From JBKCHH01 sp046302855 (GTDB taxonomy: Bacteria > Pseudomonadota > Alphaproteobacteria > Rickettsiales > UBA8987), in contig JBKCHH010000024.1 of assembly GCA_046302855.1 (NCBI GenBank), positions 1-18,063 on the forward strand: a stretch of 18,063 nt of DNA. Reading direction: 5' to 3'. The first letter of the stretch is position 1, and every line of letters begins with the position of its first letter. The notes beneath the pieces are model-generated. The model had not been told where the DNA came from. It did no database searches and saw only the letters and a list, made by a program, of their open reading frames with translations. Positions 1 to 8,059 of this stretch are shown here, in pieces. A program made the position numbers and the translations under genes.

Positions 1-169
1 CTTCATCGGCAAGAATATTTACATCCTTGTAATCAGCTACACCTAGGTTTTTTAATATTTGCGTAACCGTTCCAGAAAAACCGCACATGGGCATTTTTTT
101 ACTACCCTTCATGAACAAAACAACATCATTAGATTCTACGCAGTTTTTAATTTCTTCTATAGTTTTCAT
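1..169 (-). CDS. grxD: Monothiol glutaredoxin (Grx4/GrxD type), 3' part cut off by window edge
   Basis: The first 56 residues are present, about half of a usual 105-110-residue protein; the C-terminal half lies beyond position 1. The CGFS active site typical of monothiol glutaredoxins is at residues 29-32, preceded by the family pattern KGSKKMPMCGFSG and followed by a helix of the type TVTQILKNLGV. Family knowledge: these proteins bind a [2Fe-2S] cluster with glutathione and pass it to target apoproteins in the cytoplasm, often working with BolA. The start ATG at 169 lies two bases past the stop codon of the upstream IalB-like gene, so the two are almost certainly cotranscribed. No clear Shine-Dalgarno is visible, which fits translational coupling. 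This ORF is on the opposite strand to a spurious 60-residue frame. Confidence 0.93.
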   Translation of the reverse strand, partial: MKTIEEIKNCVESNDVVLFMKGSKKMPMCGFSGTVTQILKNLGVADYKDVNILADE

Positions 170-171
170 AT

Positions 172-711
172 CTATTTAGTAGAAGGAGTAGCTGTAGGAC
201 TAGCCGGAGTGTTAGAACATAAATTTACAATCTCATTATAAGATTTTGAAAAGCCATTTAGGGAAAATTCATCAATAGCAAAGGAACCAAGTTTAGAATA
301 GCCCTTAGCCTTTACCCCTGTGCCTTTTCTTAAAGAGCTTATAATACGCCTATCGTCATTAGCATCTTTAGCCCAGGCTATATCTGGTGTTTCGCTAGAG
401 GTAAATAGATCGAACTTATCATTCTTATCTATTACCACCGCCACTGTGCTTTTTAGCTTATAGGGAAAGCCCGAAGAAATGCTTACTTCCGATACATTAT
501 TTGGGCGGTAAGAAACCAACAGATAGGGTGAAGCCCTTTTTTTAAAAGTTCCACTAGATTTTTTAGAAGAGGTTACTGTATAGCAATATTTCGCCCCATT
601 TTGGGTGGTGGAAAACACCTCCCAATCGCCATTTACGCCGTGTGAATTTTCTTGTGCAGAAAGATTATAAGAGGAAAACAGAACAATAACTAAAAATAGC
701 AGTTTTTTCAT
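172..711 (-). CDS. Invasion-associated locus B (IalB) family secreted protein
   Basis: A 179-residue protein starting at the ATG at 711, chosen because it gives a clean signal peptide (MKKLL, hydrophobic core, then LSAQ at residues 17-20). A longer frame to 756 would add 15 residues before that signal and is unlikely. The mature part shows the IalB layout: GDWEVF at 28-33, a Cys at 43 (KYCY), YLLVSYRP at 63-70, EVSISSGFP, FDLFT, an AWAKDANDDRR segment, RKG at 128-130, and FSLNGF near 149-154 followed by C165. The two cysteines could form a disulfide. IalB was named for a Bartonella erythrocyte-invasion locus, but the family is widespread in alphaproteobacteria, so a role in invasion cannot be assumed; a periplasmic or surface location is the safe statement. 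The tail is rich in Pro, Thr and Ser. It sits 54 bp after the HAD gene and 2 bp before grxD. Confidence 0.85.
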   Translation of the reverse strand: MKKLLFLVIVLFSSYNLSAQENSHGVNGDWEVFSTTQNGAKYCYTVTSSKKSSGTFKKRASPYLLVSYRPNNVSEVSISSGFPYKLKSTVAVVIDKNDKFDLFTSSETPDIAWAKDANDDRRIISSLRKGTGVKAKGYSKLGSFAIDEFSLNGFSKSYNEIVNLCSNTPASPTATPSTK

Positions 712-765
712 AAGATTTCTTTGTGAAAAGACTAGTATAAAATTAAACAAATTCAAGAGATAGTT

Positions 766-1623
766 TTACCAACTAAAACTAGGGATAACACCATATGGTT
801 CAACATTATACTTTTTTACGAATGATTTTAAATCTTCTCTTTTAGGAACGCCAATCCCTTCTAGCTTTAGTTCTTTGGCGGCAATGCCACTTGCTACAAA
901 TAATGATTTTATGCCAAAATCATTCGCACCCTTTACATCTGTTTCAATACCATCCCCAATGGCTATGGTTCTAGCCTTATCAAAGCCCACCACATCTTTT
1001 ATTGCCCTTTGATAAATTGCCTCATAAGGTTTGCCAAAGTATAAAACCTCGCCCCCCTTTTCCTTGTAATAACTAGCCATTTCGCCACTGCAGAGCATTT
1101 TGCTACCATTTTGCTTTACTACTATCTTATCTGGATTAGCACATACCATGGGCAGATGATTTTTTAAGCCGAGATCTAACTCTTTAACCCTAGATTCAAA
1201 TCTATCGCCCCAGTTATCAAAGCCGCAAGCTAGAAGAAAATCTGCCTCTTCTGCTTTTTTTACCTCTTGATATTGTTTTAGTTCAGCCAGCAAACCACTA
1301 TCCCTATCTGGCCCTACATAGTAATATTTGCTACCTAAAATATTTGCCTCACTTAAAAAGCTATGAGTAACATCGCCACTGGTAACAATTTTTTGATAGA
1401 ATTCTTTGGGTATTTTATAGCCATCTAAAATTTTTGCCACTATTTCATTTTTCCTAGGAGCGTTAGAAATAAATATTACCTTTTTGCCAAATTGGTTAAG
1501 TTTGGTTAGGGTATCTAGGGCATTTGGGTATAAAAGTTCGCCATCGTGAAGCACGCCCCATAAATCCACCAGAAACAAATCGTATTTATCGGCTATTTCT
1601 GAAAGCCCATGAAAAATATACAT
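766..1623 (-). CDS. HAD-superfamily class IIA hydrolase (TIGR01459-like)
   Basis: A 285-residue cytoplasmic protein with the HAD class IIA order of motifs: motif I VDLWGVLHDG at 19-28 with nucleophile Asp20, motif II ISNAP at 52-56, the substrate cap in the middle, motif III Lys198 in FGKPYE, and motif IV GDGIETD at 223-229. It resembles NagD-type phosphatases, but the residue two after the nucleophile, normally Asp acting as general acid, is Trp22. To my knowledge the DxWGVLH form is usual in the alphaproteobacterial TIGR01459 group, so this is a family trait rather than damage. The physiological substrate is unknown. The gene is divergent from guaA, with 72 bp between the start codons, and probably heads the operon that continues into ialB and grxD. 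Confidence 0.87.
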   Translation of the reverse strand: MYIFHGLSEIADKYDLFLVDLWGVLHDGELLYPNALDTLTKLNQFGKKVIFISNAPRKNEIVAKILDGYKIPKEFYQKIVTSGDVTHSFLSEANILGSKYYYVGPDRDSGLLAELKQYQEVKKAEEADFLLACGFDNWGDRFESRVKELDLGLKNHLPMVCANPDKIVVKQNGSKMLCSGEMASYYKEKGGEVLYFGKPYEAIYQRAIKDVVGFDKARTIAIGDGIETDVKGANDFGIKSLFVASGIAAKELKLEGIGVPKREDLKSFVKKYNVEPYGVIPSFSW

Positions 1624-1632
1624 AAAAACTAT

Positions 1633-1663
1633 TTGAGTTTAAAGCAGGGATACTATTTATATA
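1633..1663 (+). promoter_or_regulatory. Possible sigma70-type promoter for guaA
   Basis: The 72-bp gap between the divergent HAD and guaA start codons contains TTGAGT (1633-1638) and, 19 bp further on, TATATA (1658-1663); a 17-bp spacing to TTTATA is also possible. The match is loose and the region is AT-rich, so this is only a candidate. No purine riboswitch fold is apparent in the short leader. Confidence 0.25.
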
Positions 1664-1695
1664 AGTTTAAAAAGAAAGGGGAAATTAAAGGTTCT

Positions 1696-3240
1696 ATGGT
1701 TGATAAAATTTTAATCTTAGATTTCGGCTCGCAGTTCACCCAGCTTATTGCTAGAAGAATTAGAGAAATGGGTGTCTATTCAGAAATTCTGCCCTATTCT
1801 ACTAGTATAAAAAAAATTGCTAGTTTTGGGGCGAAGGGAATTATTTTATCTGGTGGCCCTGCCTCTGTTTACAAGCATTTTTCGCCTAAAATTCCAAGAG
1901 AAATTGTCGATTTAAAAATCCCCATCCTTGGCATTTGTTATGGTCAGCAACTATTATGTAAAATACTAGGGGGTGAGGTAAAGCCAGCCGATAAAAGGGA
2001 ATTTGGCAGTGCGAACATTACTATTAAAAAAAATTCCGCCCTAATTGATGGTGTTTGGGAAAAGGGCAAAGAATACCCTGTTTGGATGAGCCACGGTGAT
2101 AAGGTTTCTAGAATTCCAGATGATTTTGAAATAATCGCTAAAAGTGAAAATGCACCATTTGCCATTATCGCCAATGAAATCAATAAGATTTACGGCGTGC
2201 AGTTTCATCCAGAAGTAGCCCATACTCTTGATGGCAAGAAGCTATTCCAAAATTTTGTTTTTGACATTTGCCAGTGCAAAAAATCTTGGACGATGAAAAA
2301 CTTTATGAAGAATCAAATAGATAAAATTCAAGATGAAATTGGCTATAACCATGTTTTATGTGCGGTAAGTGGTGGTGTTGATTCTTCAGTTGTAGCAAAA
2401 TTGCTTCACCAAGCCATTGGTTCTAGACTACACGCCATTTTTATAGACCATGGTATGATGCGTAAGAATGAGGCCATGGAGGTAAAAAAACTTTTTGCCA
2501 GCAGTGGCATTCCATTAACCCAAATAGATGCTTCCCACATTTTTTTAAATCGCTTGAAAGATGTCTCAGACCCTGAAAAGAAACGCAAAATTATAGGGGT
2601 AACCTTTATTGAAGTTTTTGAAAAGGAAGCAAAAAAATTAAAGGCAATTGAATATCTAGCTCAAGGAACCCTTTACCCAGATGTTATAGAGTCAATTTCT
2701 GTCCACTCAGATGCTTCCGCTACCATAAAAACCCATCATAATGTGGGTGGCTTGCCAGAAAATATGAATCTAAAGCTAATTGAGCCTTTGCGTTCGTTAT
2801 TTAAAGATGAGGTGCGAGAACTTGGGCTTGAACTGGGTTTACCCAGAAGTATGATTTTTCGCCACCCCTTCCCCGGCCCCGGCCTTGCAATAAGGATAAT
2901 TGGCGAGGTTACTAAAGAAAAAGTTAGAATCCTACAAGAAATTGATGATATTTATATTCAGGCTTTAAGGGAGGAAAAACTATATGATAAAATTTGGCAG
3001 GCATTTGCTGTTTTACTCCCCATACAAACGGTTGGGGTAATGGGGGATGAGAGAACCTACGATAACTTGTGTGCTATTCGTGCTATAACCTCTATAGATG
3101 GTATGACGGCAGATATTTTTAATTTTTCGAATGACTTTTTAAGAAAAATCAGTACAAAGATAATTAATGAGGTAAAGGGTGTAAATCGTGTTGTTTACGA
3201 TATCACCACCAAACCCCCTGCCACTATAGAGTGGGAGTAG
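1696..3240 (+). CDS. guaA: GMP synthase (glutamine-hydrolysing)
   Basis: Converts XMP to GMP using ATP and glutamine, the last step of guanine nucleotide synthesis, in the cytoplasm. The protein has 514 residues, close to the 525 of E. coli. The N-terminal class I glutamine amidotransferase domain has the nucleophile Cys81 in GICYGQQ and the His171/Glu173 pair in QFHPEV. The ATP pyrophosphatase domain has the PP-loop SGGVDSS at 225-231. The C-terminal dimerisation domain carries RHPFPGPGLAIR and ends in the standard KPPATIEWE. The ATG at 1696 gives the expected start MVDKILILDFGSQ; an upstream in-frame ATG at 1609 would add 29 non-homologous residues and overlap the divergent HAD gene. An AAAGG sequence lies just upstream. 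All catalytic residues are present. Confidence 0.98.
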   Translation: MVDKILILDFGSQFTQLIARRIREMGVYSEILPYSTSIKKIASFGAKGIILSGGPASVYKHFSPKIPREIVDLKIPILGICYGQQLLCKILGGEVKPADKREFGSANITIKKNSALIDGVWEKGKEYPVWMSHGDKVSRIPDDFEIIAKSENAPFAIIANEINKIYGVQFHPEVAHTLDGKKLFQNFVFDICQCKKSWTMKNFMKNQIDKIQDEIGYNHVLCAVSGGVDSSVVAKLLHQAIGSRLHAIFIDHGMMRKNEAMEVKKLFASSGIPLTQIDASHIFLNRLKDVSDPEKKRKIIGVTFIEVFEKEAKKLKAIEYLAQGTLYPDVIESISVHSDASATIKTHHNVGGLPENMNLKLIEPLRSLFKDEVRELGLELGLPRSMIFRHPFPGPGLAIRIIGEVTKEKVRILQEIDDIYIQALREEKLYDKIWQAFAVLLPIQTVGVMGDERTYDNLCAIRAITSIDGMTADIFNFSNDFLRKISTKIINEVKGVNRVVYDITTKPPATIEWE

Positions 3241-3269
3241 TTTTTTAATTTTTAGGTAAAATTTAACTT

Positions 3270-3815
3270 ATGCTAACTAGAAGAAACTTTTTACTTTATT
3301 CTGGTGTTGGTTTAGCAACCACCTTAATTAAGCCAACCCTATCTTTCGCCAATATCGCTAAGGGCGATGTGCGGGCATTAACCCTCTATAACATTCACAC
3401 AGATGAATTTGTTGCAGACATCCCCTATTTTGAAAATGGTAAGTTTGTAAAAAGTAATTTGAATAGACTAAACAACCTTCTTAGAGATAGAAACACTGAT
3501 TCAGTTCACAATATAGACCCCACCTTGTTTGATACTATTTATTCTGCCCAAATTTTAATGGGTTTAAAAAACCCCACCATAAATATTGTAAGTGGTTATA
3601 GAAGCCCTGCAACCAATAAGGCAATGGCGGCAGAATCTAACAATGTTTCTAGAAAAAGCTATCATATGAGTGGCAAGGCAATAGATTTTTATATAGAGGG
3701 GGCAAACATCCGCCATGTAAGAAAATCCCTTTTATACCTAAAACAGGGTGGCGTTGGCTACTACCCCGGCAGTGGCTTTGTTCATATAGATAAGGGCTAT
3801 TTTAGGACTTGGTAG
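3270..3815 (+). CDS. Tat-exported M15/DUF882-family murein peptidase (YcbK/MepK-like)
   Basis: A 181-residue protein of the DUF882 / peptidase M15 group. The N-terminus has a twin-arginine motif (TRRNFL, residues 3-8) followed by a hydrophobic stretch to about residue 27, so export in folded form by Tat is predicted. The zinc-binding residues expected for this fold are visible: His132 and Asp139 in YHMSGKAID, and His172 in FVHID. The SGYRS motif at 108-112 is also typical. Family knowledge: E. coli MepK (YcbK) of this group is a murein endopeptidase that cleaves cross-links, so a cell-wall remodelling role in the periplasm is likely; exact bond specificity cannot be read from sequence. It starts 29 bp after guaA on the same strand and may be read from the guaA promoter. 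Confidence 0.88.
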   Translation: MLTRRNFLLYSGVGLATTLIKPTLSFANIAKGDVRALTLYNIHTDEFVADIPYFENGKFVKSNLNRLNNLLRDRNTDSVHNIDPTLFDTIYSAQILMGLKNPTINIVSGYRSPATNKAMAAESNNVSRKSYHMSGKAIDFYIEGANIRHVRKSLLYLKQGGVGYYPGSGFVHIDKGYFRTW

Positions 3816-3868
3816 AAAGGCTCGCTATTTAATTATGCCCCACATTTCTTCCATTATGCCTATCTAGC

Positions 3869-5245
3869 CTAAGAACCCACGCCACCAAAGGATTTTTTGG
3901 ATTTAACTGAATTTTCTGGCTTTAGATAATTAAATACCGTCTTTTCTATTTTCTTTTCAATTTTTTGCATCTCTTCTAGTGTAAGCTCATGCAGATAACA
4001 GCCCTTTTCTTCTGCCACTGCAACTATTTTTGAAGCGGCGTGGTGGGCATCCCTAAAGGCAAAATTCAATTTTTGCACCAAGTAATCGGCCAAATCAGTA
4101 GCGGTGGTATAGCCTTTAAGGGCAAAGCTATACATGGCATCTTTATTAACCCTCATATCTTCTACCATGCCAATTAACACCCTTGTGGATAGGATAAAGT
4201 TTTGTGTAGCATCAAATACTGGCTCCTTATCTTCCTGCATATCTTTGCTATAGCTAAGTGGCAGGGCTTTTAGGGTAATTAAAAGAGAATTTAGCGAACC
4301 TATTACTCTGCCTGTTTTTCCACGCACTAGCTCTGCCCCATCTGGGTTTCGCTTTTGTGGCATTATGGAACTACCTGTGGTAAACTTATCAGATAGGGTT
4401 ATGAATTTAAACCCCTCGCTACACCACAAAACTATCTCTTCTGCAAAACGGGAAAAATGAATTGAGGCAATACTAAGGGCAGATAAATATTCTAAGGCAA
4501 AATCCCTATCTGAAACTGAATCTATAGAGTTATTGGTTGGTTTGCTAAAACCAAGTTCTTTGGCAGTAAATTTTCTATCCACGGGGTAAGAGGTTCCAGC
4601 TAAGGCACAGGCCCCAAGCGGGCATTCATTTAGCCTAATTCTGGCATCTTTTAACCTGCCTAAATCCCTTGTAAACATTTCCACATAAGCTTTTAAATGA
4701 TGGGCAAAGGTAACTATTTGCGCATTTTGTAAATGAGTAAAACCTGGCATTAGGGTATTTTTATTCTCATCTGCCCTTTTTTTTAGCGATTTTATTAGCT
4801 GATTTAAAAGCAAAGAGATTTCATCGACTTTATCTCTAACCCAAAGTTTAAAATCGGTAGCTACTTGATCATTCCTGCTTCTTGCTGTATGCAACCTTCC
4901 GGCTGGCTCACCAATTATTTCTTTTAAGCGAACTTCAATATTCATATGAATATCTTCAAGCTCTTGCTTAAAAACAAACTTTTTAGAGGTGATTTCTTTT
5001 TCAATCTGCTCTAAACCACTAATTATTTTTTTGGCATCAGCAGAGGTGATAATCTTTTGGCGGGCTAGCATTTTAGCGTGAATAATTGAGCCTAAAATAT
5101 CTTGTTTATAAAGGAGCTTATCAAAATCAATAGAGGCGTTAATGGCTAGCATTAAATCGCTTTGCTCTTCTTTAAACTTTCCACCCCATAGGGGGTTTGA
5201 CTTTTGGGGATTTGATTTAACCTCACCCTTTTCTTTTCTTGCCAT
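3869..5245 (-). CDS. argH: Argininosuccinate lyase
   Basis: Splits argininosuccinate into arginine and fumarate, the last step of arginine synthesis. The 458-residue length is standard. Fumarase/aspartase-superfamily features are present: WGGKF near the N-terminus (20-24), the HTARSRNDQ block (119-127), the THLQ segment with His171, and the signature GSSIMPQKRNPD at 291-302 carrying the catalytic serine loop. The ATG at 5245 lies 23 bp inside the end of pgsA, suggesting translational coupling. It leaves a short Lys-rich extension before WGGKF. No other arginine gene is visible in the window, so the source of argininosuccinate cannot be judged here. Confidence 0.97.
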   Translation of the reverse strand: MARKEKGEVKSNPQKSNPLWGGKFKEEQSDLMLAINASIDFDKLLYKQDILGSIIHAKMLARQKIITSADAKKIISGLEQIEKEITSKKFVFKQELEDIHMNIEVRLKEIIGEPAGRLHTARSRNDQVATDFKLWVRDKVDEISLLLNQLIKSLKKRADENKNTLMPGFTHLQNAQIVTFAHHLKAYVEMFTRDLGRLKDARIRLNECPLGACALAGTSYPVDRKFTAKELGFSKPTNNSIDSVSDRDFALEYLSALSIASIHFSRFAEEIVLWCSEGFKFITLSDKFTTGSSIMPQKRNPDGAELVRGKTGRVIGSLNSLLITLKALPLSYSKDMQEDKEPVFDATQNFILSTRVLIGMVEDMRVNKDAMYSFALKGYTTATDLADYLVQKLNFAFRDAHHAASKIVAVAEEKGCYLHELTLEEMQKIEKKIEKTVFNYLKPENSVKSKKSFGGVGS

Positions 5246-5798
5246 TTTTGCTTAATTGATGTTGTGCAATTAAAATATAAAAATAGCCAGAAAGAACGGC
5301 CAGTAGAGCTGTAACCCATAATAAAATATTTCCCCATACAAACAAATAAAAGGAATTATCATACAATGAACCCAAAAGAAGCAATATAGCTATCATGTTA
5401 AAGGCGGTTTTGTATTTAGCAGAAACAAGTGTGGGGAACTTTACCCCTTTGCTACTATAATATTCTCTAATGGTTGGAATACAAAATTCTCGCAAAGCAA
5501 TTATTATACAGGCATTTACATCTGCCACCCTAATTTGCACCAACATAAACATGGCAGAAATGGTAAGAATCTTATCTGCCATTGGGTCAAATAGCTTGCC
5601 AAAATCACTTTCAATTTTCCATTTTCTTGCCAAATAACCATCTAGATAATCTGTAATAGTGGCAAATAGAAAGATACTAAAGGTTAGTATAAAGATATTC
5701 TCTTTGCCAAAATAAAAACCAAACACAAAAAAAGGCACCAGAACAATTCTAAGAACAGTTAAAAAATTTGGTATCTGCTTTTTTTTAATTAGGGTCAT
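5223..5798 (-). CDS. pgsA: CDP-diacylglycerol--glycerol-3-phosphate 3-phosphatidyltransferase
   Basis: Makes phosphatidylglycerol phosphate from CDP-diacylglycerol and glycerol 3-phosphate in the inner membrane, the committed step to phosphatidylglycerol and cardiolipin. The 191-residue protein is polytopic. It has the complete CDP-alcohol phosphatidyltransferase motif: Asp50, Asp53-Gly54, Ala57-Arg58, Gly67, Asp71 and Asp75 with the expected spacing. The start IPNFLTVLRIVLVPFF is typical of PgsA rather than of phosphatidylserine synthase. Its ATG overlaps the stop of the upstream membrane protein by 4 bp (ATGA), and its 3' end overlaps argH by 23 bp, so the three form one operon. Confidence 0.95.
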   Translation of the reverse strand: MTLIKKKQIPNFLTVLRIVLVPFFVFGFYFGKENIFILTFSIFLFATITDYLDGYLARKWKIESDFGKLFDPMADKILTISAMFMLVQIRVADVNACIIIALREFCIPTIREYYSSKGVKFPTLVSAKYKTAFNMIAILLLLGSLYDNSFYLFVWGNILLWVTALLAVLSGYFYILIAQHQLSKNGKKRKG

Positions 5799-7258
5799 AC
5801 AAGAAAAATTATAAACAAAATTACTAATAATAAAGAAACTATGGCAACCGTGTTAGAGAGCCTTATGCTATTTTCTATTTTTCCATTAAAAGAAAAATAA
5901 TTATAGCTTTTTCTATAGGTTAAATCTTTTGCTAAACCTATAGCCTTTTCAAGCCACTCAAAAATTAAGCTATATTTTTGTTTTAGTAAAGTAAATGAGA
6001 GTTTTATTATACTATAGATGTAAACCTCTAATTCTTTCAAATTAATTTTAGGTAGCCTTGTTATTGCCAACACAATAACAATACTCGCCAAAAACCCCGC
6101 TGTCTGAACCAAGTTTAAGCTGCTTTCAGTTATATTGGAAAAGTATAAATAAAGCAAAATGCTAGAGATTAAAAATGCCGTTCTTTTATATGAAAATAGC
6201 GAGATTGGTTTTTTGGCATTATCAAAAAACACTAAATTAAACCAAATTTTTGTGGCTAATAGATTTATTAAAAAATTAATGGGTTGATACTCAAACCCAA
6301 CAATAAAGCACGAAAAAACTATACTTATCAATATTTTATCTAATAGGTTATATTTGTTCTCTAAAGATAAAAATAGTAGGGGGAGCAATAAAAATATACT
6401 ATAGGATTCAAAATTAAAACTGGTTAAGTAATAGCCAATGCTAGCTAGATATAAATAAGCAATGTTTTTTTTATAACTGTTGCTTATAAGCCCCAAAATC
6501 ACAAAATAAATAACTGCTATTATACCAATTTTTCCAAAAATTTCTTGTTGCGGGAATAGGATAGACAACAAAAGCAATAAAGCCTTGCTTTTACCCACTA
6601 GAATAATACTCGCGGTTTTATTATCGCTTTCACTAATGGCATTTGTAAGGTAGGCAGAAAAAAATGGCAGGCCAAGCAAAATAAAAATCGCCAAAATTAT
6701 TGATAGTTGTGGAAGGCTATAGCTAAATTCCAATGTTTTTATAGCAATTGAAGCTGTTTCTATATTTATCCCCGCCACCCCTACTAAAAAAAGTGTTCCA
6801 GCTAGAATAGAATAGAGCAAATAACCAAGAGCAGAGTTTTTATTATTTTCTAAAATTAGTAAAAACACCCCTAAACTTAATAGTTCTAAAAAAATAAAAA
6901 ATGAGATTAAATCTTTTGATAAAAACAGCGAAAGGGTTGCCCCAATTATAAGGTTGCTGGCAAGGGCATTAATTTTAGAAAAATCTGCAGAAAAATAAAA
7001 AATATTTATTAATAAATAGGCTATTAAAATGGAAATTAAAAAACTCTCGCTATTACTAATTAGCAACAGTTCTTTGCTGAAAAATGGTAGCTTTATATCT
7101 ATTGGGCTAGCTTGCGTTAAAATAAAAATATACAAAACTGAGGCTAAACAACTGATAATTCTAGCTCTTTTGCCAAGCACAGAAATTATCCCCACAATCG
7201 AAAAAAATATAATGGGATGCACTAAAAAATTGTATAATTGTTGAAAATCTATTGACAT
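5795..7258 (-). CDS. Divergent NuoN/MrpD-like proton-antiporter-family membrane protein
   Basis: A 487-residue, highly hydrophobic protein with roughly 12-14 membrane segments. Start set at the ATG at 7258, which has GAGGG five bases upstream; two further upstream ATGs exist. It resembles the core of NADH-quinone oxidoreductase NuoL/M/N and Mrp antiporter subunits: LELLSLGVF in the TM5 region keeps the glutamate (Glu125), a Lys in VGKSKALL matches TM8, and SYKKNIAYLYLASIGYYL (near 262-279) matches the family block usually read as LKRxLAYSSIxxxGY. At the TM7 position, where the family normally has Lys followed by a Pro-His-Phe-Trp-like stretch, the sequence reads LLGLPFFSAYL, with no lysine. 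It may therefore be a degenerate or repurposed subunit. It lies directly upstream of pgsA with a 4-bp overlap, not in a nuo or mrp cluster. Function is unassigned. Confidence 0.72.
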   Translation of the reverse strand: MSIDFQQLYNFLVHPIIFFSIVGIISVLGKRARIISCLASVLYIFILTQASPIDIKLPFFSKELLLISNSESFLISILIAYLLINIFYFSADFSKINALASNLIIGATLSLFLSKDLISFFIFLELLSLGVFLLILENNKNSALGYLLYSILAGTLFLVGVAGINIETASIAIKTLEFSYSLPQLSIILAIFILLGLPFFSAYLTNAISESDNKTASIILVGKSKALLLLLSILFPQQEIFGKIGIIAVIYFVILGLISNSYKKNIAYLYLASIGYYLTSFNFESYSIFLLLPLLFLSLENKYNLLDKILISIVFSCFIVGFEYQPINFLINLLATKIWFNLVFFDNAKKPISLFSYKRTAFLISSILLYLYFSNITESSLNLVQTAGFLASIVIVLAITRLPKINLKELEVYIYSIIKLSFTLLKQKYSLIFEWLEKAIGLAKDLTYRKSYNYFSFNGKIENSIRLSNTVAIVSLLLVILFIIFLV

Positions 7259-7305
7259 TTTTGCCCTCATATACAAGATATAGCGTAAATCTAATTAGTA
7301 AAGGT

Positions 7306-7980
7306 ATGAAAATTAGCTATTTTGCCTTATTTCTTGCTATGCTTTTCATTTCCACAAATGTTAATGCGCAAGTTGCAGTAAATAGTGGCTTAAATAATCA
7401 GTTTGAAGTTTCGCCAAGGGTTGGCACTTTGGGTTTGGGGCTAGATTTTGGCTACAGGGCAAGTGAGTCTTTGGGCTTTAGAGTTTCTAATAATTATCTT
7501 GCTGGCAATACTGATCAAACTATTGAAGGCATTAAATACAAGGTTGATGGTAGCCTTTATAATGGTGGTTTGGTGCTAGATTATTATCCTTTAAAGAAAT
7601 CCCTTCGCTTATCAGCTGGTGGCTTTTTTTCCCTAAATCAACTTGACCTTGATGTAAGCCCCACAACAAACTTGAATATTGGAAGTAGCATCTATACCCC
7701 AACAGAAATTGGCAAATTAACTGGCTCAATAGAAACGCCAAAGTTTTCACCCTATTTAGGGGTTGGTTATAATTATAGTTTTGGCAACTATGGCATAAAT
7801 TTTGATGCCGGTGCCCTGTATTATAGCAAGCAATTAGTAAAACTAAGAAGTGTGGGGGGTAGTTTAACTGGCACGCCAGCCCTTAACGCATCCCTTGCAA
7901 GGGAAATTGATGAGATTAAAAACCAAGCCGACAACTATTTTATTCCGGTAATAATGCTAGGATTTAGCATTTACTTCTAA
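7306..7980 (+). CDS. Outer-membrane beta-barrel protein, OmpW/OmpA-barrel-like
   Basis: A 224-residue protein with a signal peptide (MKISYF, hydrophobic core, cleavage likely after NVNA at residues 18-21). The mature part has alternating hydrophobic and polar residues and aromatic-ended strands, for example GTLGLGLDFGYR (40-51), YLGVGYNYSFGNYGINFDAG and a terminal strand VIMLGFSIYF ending in phenylalanine, as recognised by the BAM assembly machinery. About eight strands can be sketched, which fits a small barrel. The ATG at 7306 is chosen over 7252 because the longer form puts 18 polar residues before the signal. It is divergent from the antiporter-like gene, with 47 bp between the starts. 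The specific role (porin, adhesin or structural) cannot be read from the sequence. Confidence 0.78.
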   Translation: MKISYFALFLAMLFISTNVNAQVAVNSGLNNQFEVSPRVGTLGLGLDFGYRASESLGFRVSNNYLAGNTDQTIEGIKYKVDGSLYNGGLVLDYYPLKKSLRLSAGGFFSLNQLDLDVSPTTNLNIGSSIYTPTEIGKLTGSIETPKFSPYLGVGYNYSFGNYGINFDAGALYYSKQLVKLRSVGGSLTGTPALNASLAREIDEIKNQADNYFIPVIMLGFSIYF

Positions 7981-8059
7981 CTTTCTTTTTAAAAAATAGC
8001 AGTTGCAGTTTATTCTACTCCCTCTATTTTTTTGCTTCTACCAATCCATTATATTAGCA

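Noticed and set aside
1609..1695. N-terminal extension of guaA giving a 543-residue protein
   Set aside because: The added 29 residues have no counterpart in GMP synthases and overlap the divergent HAD coding region; MVDKILILDFGSQ at 1696 is the family start.
3816..3868. Terminator between the convergent DUF882 peptidase and argH genes
   Set aside because: Only a five-base AGGCT/AGCCT pairing with a long loop is present; no T-run follows.
7252..7305. Upstream start for the outer-membrane barrel protein
   Set aside because: It would put 18 residues before a good signal peptide and overlap the antiporter-like gene start.
8003..8059. TTG start for fliP adding a second hydrophobic segment
   Set aside because: ATG at 8060 gives a normal FliP signal and length.
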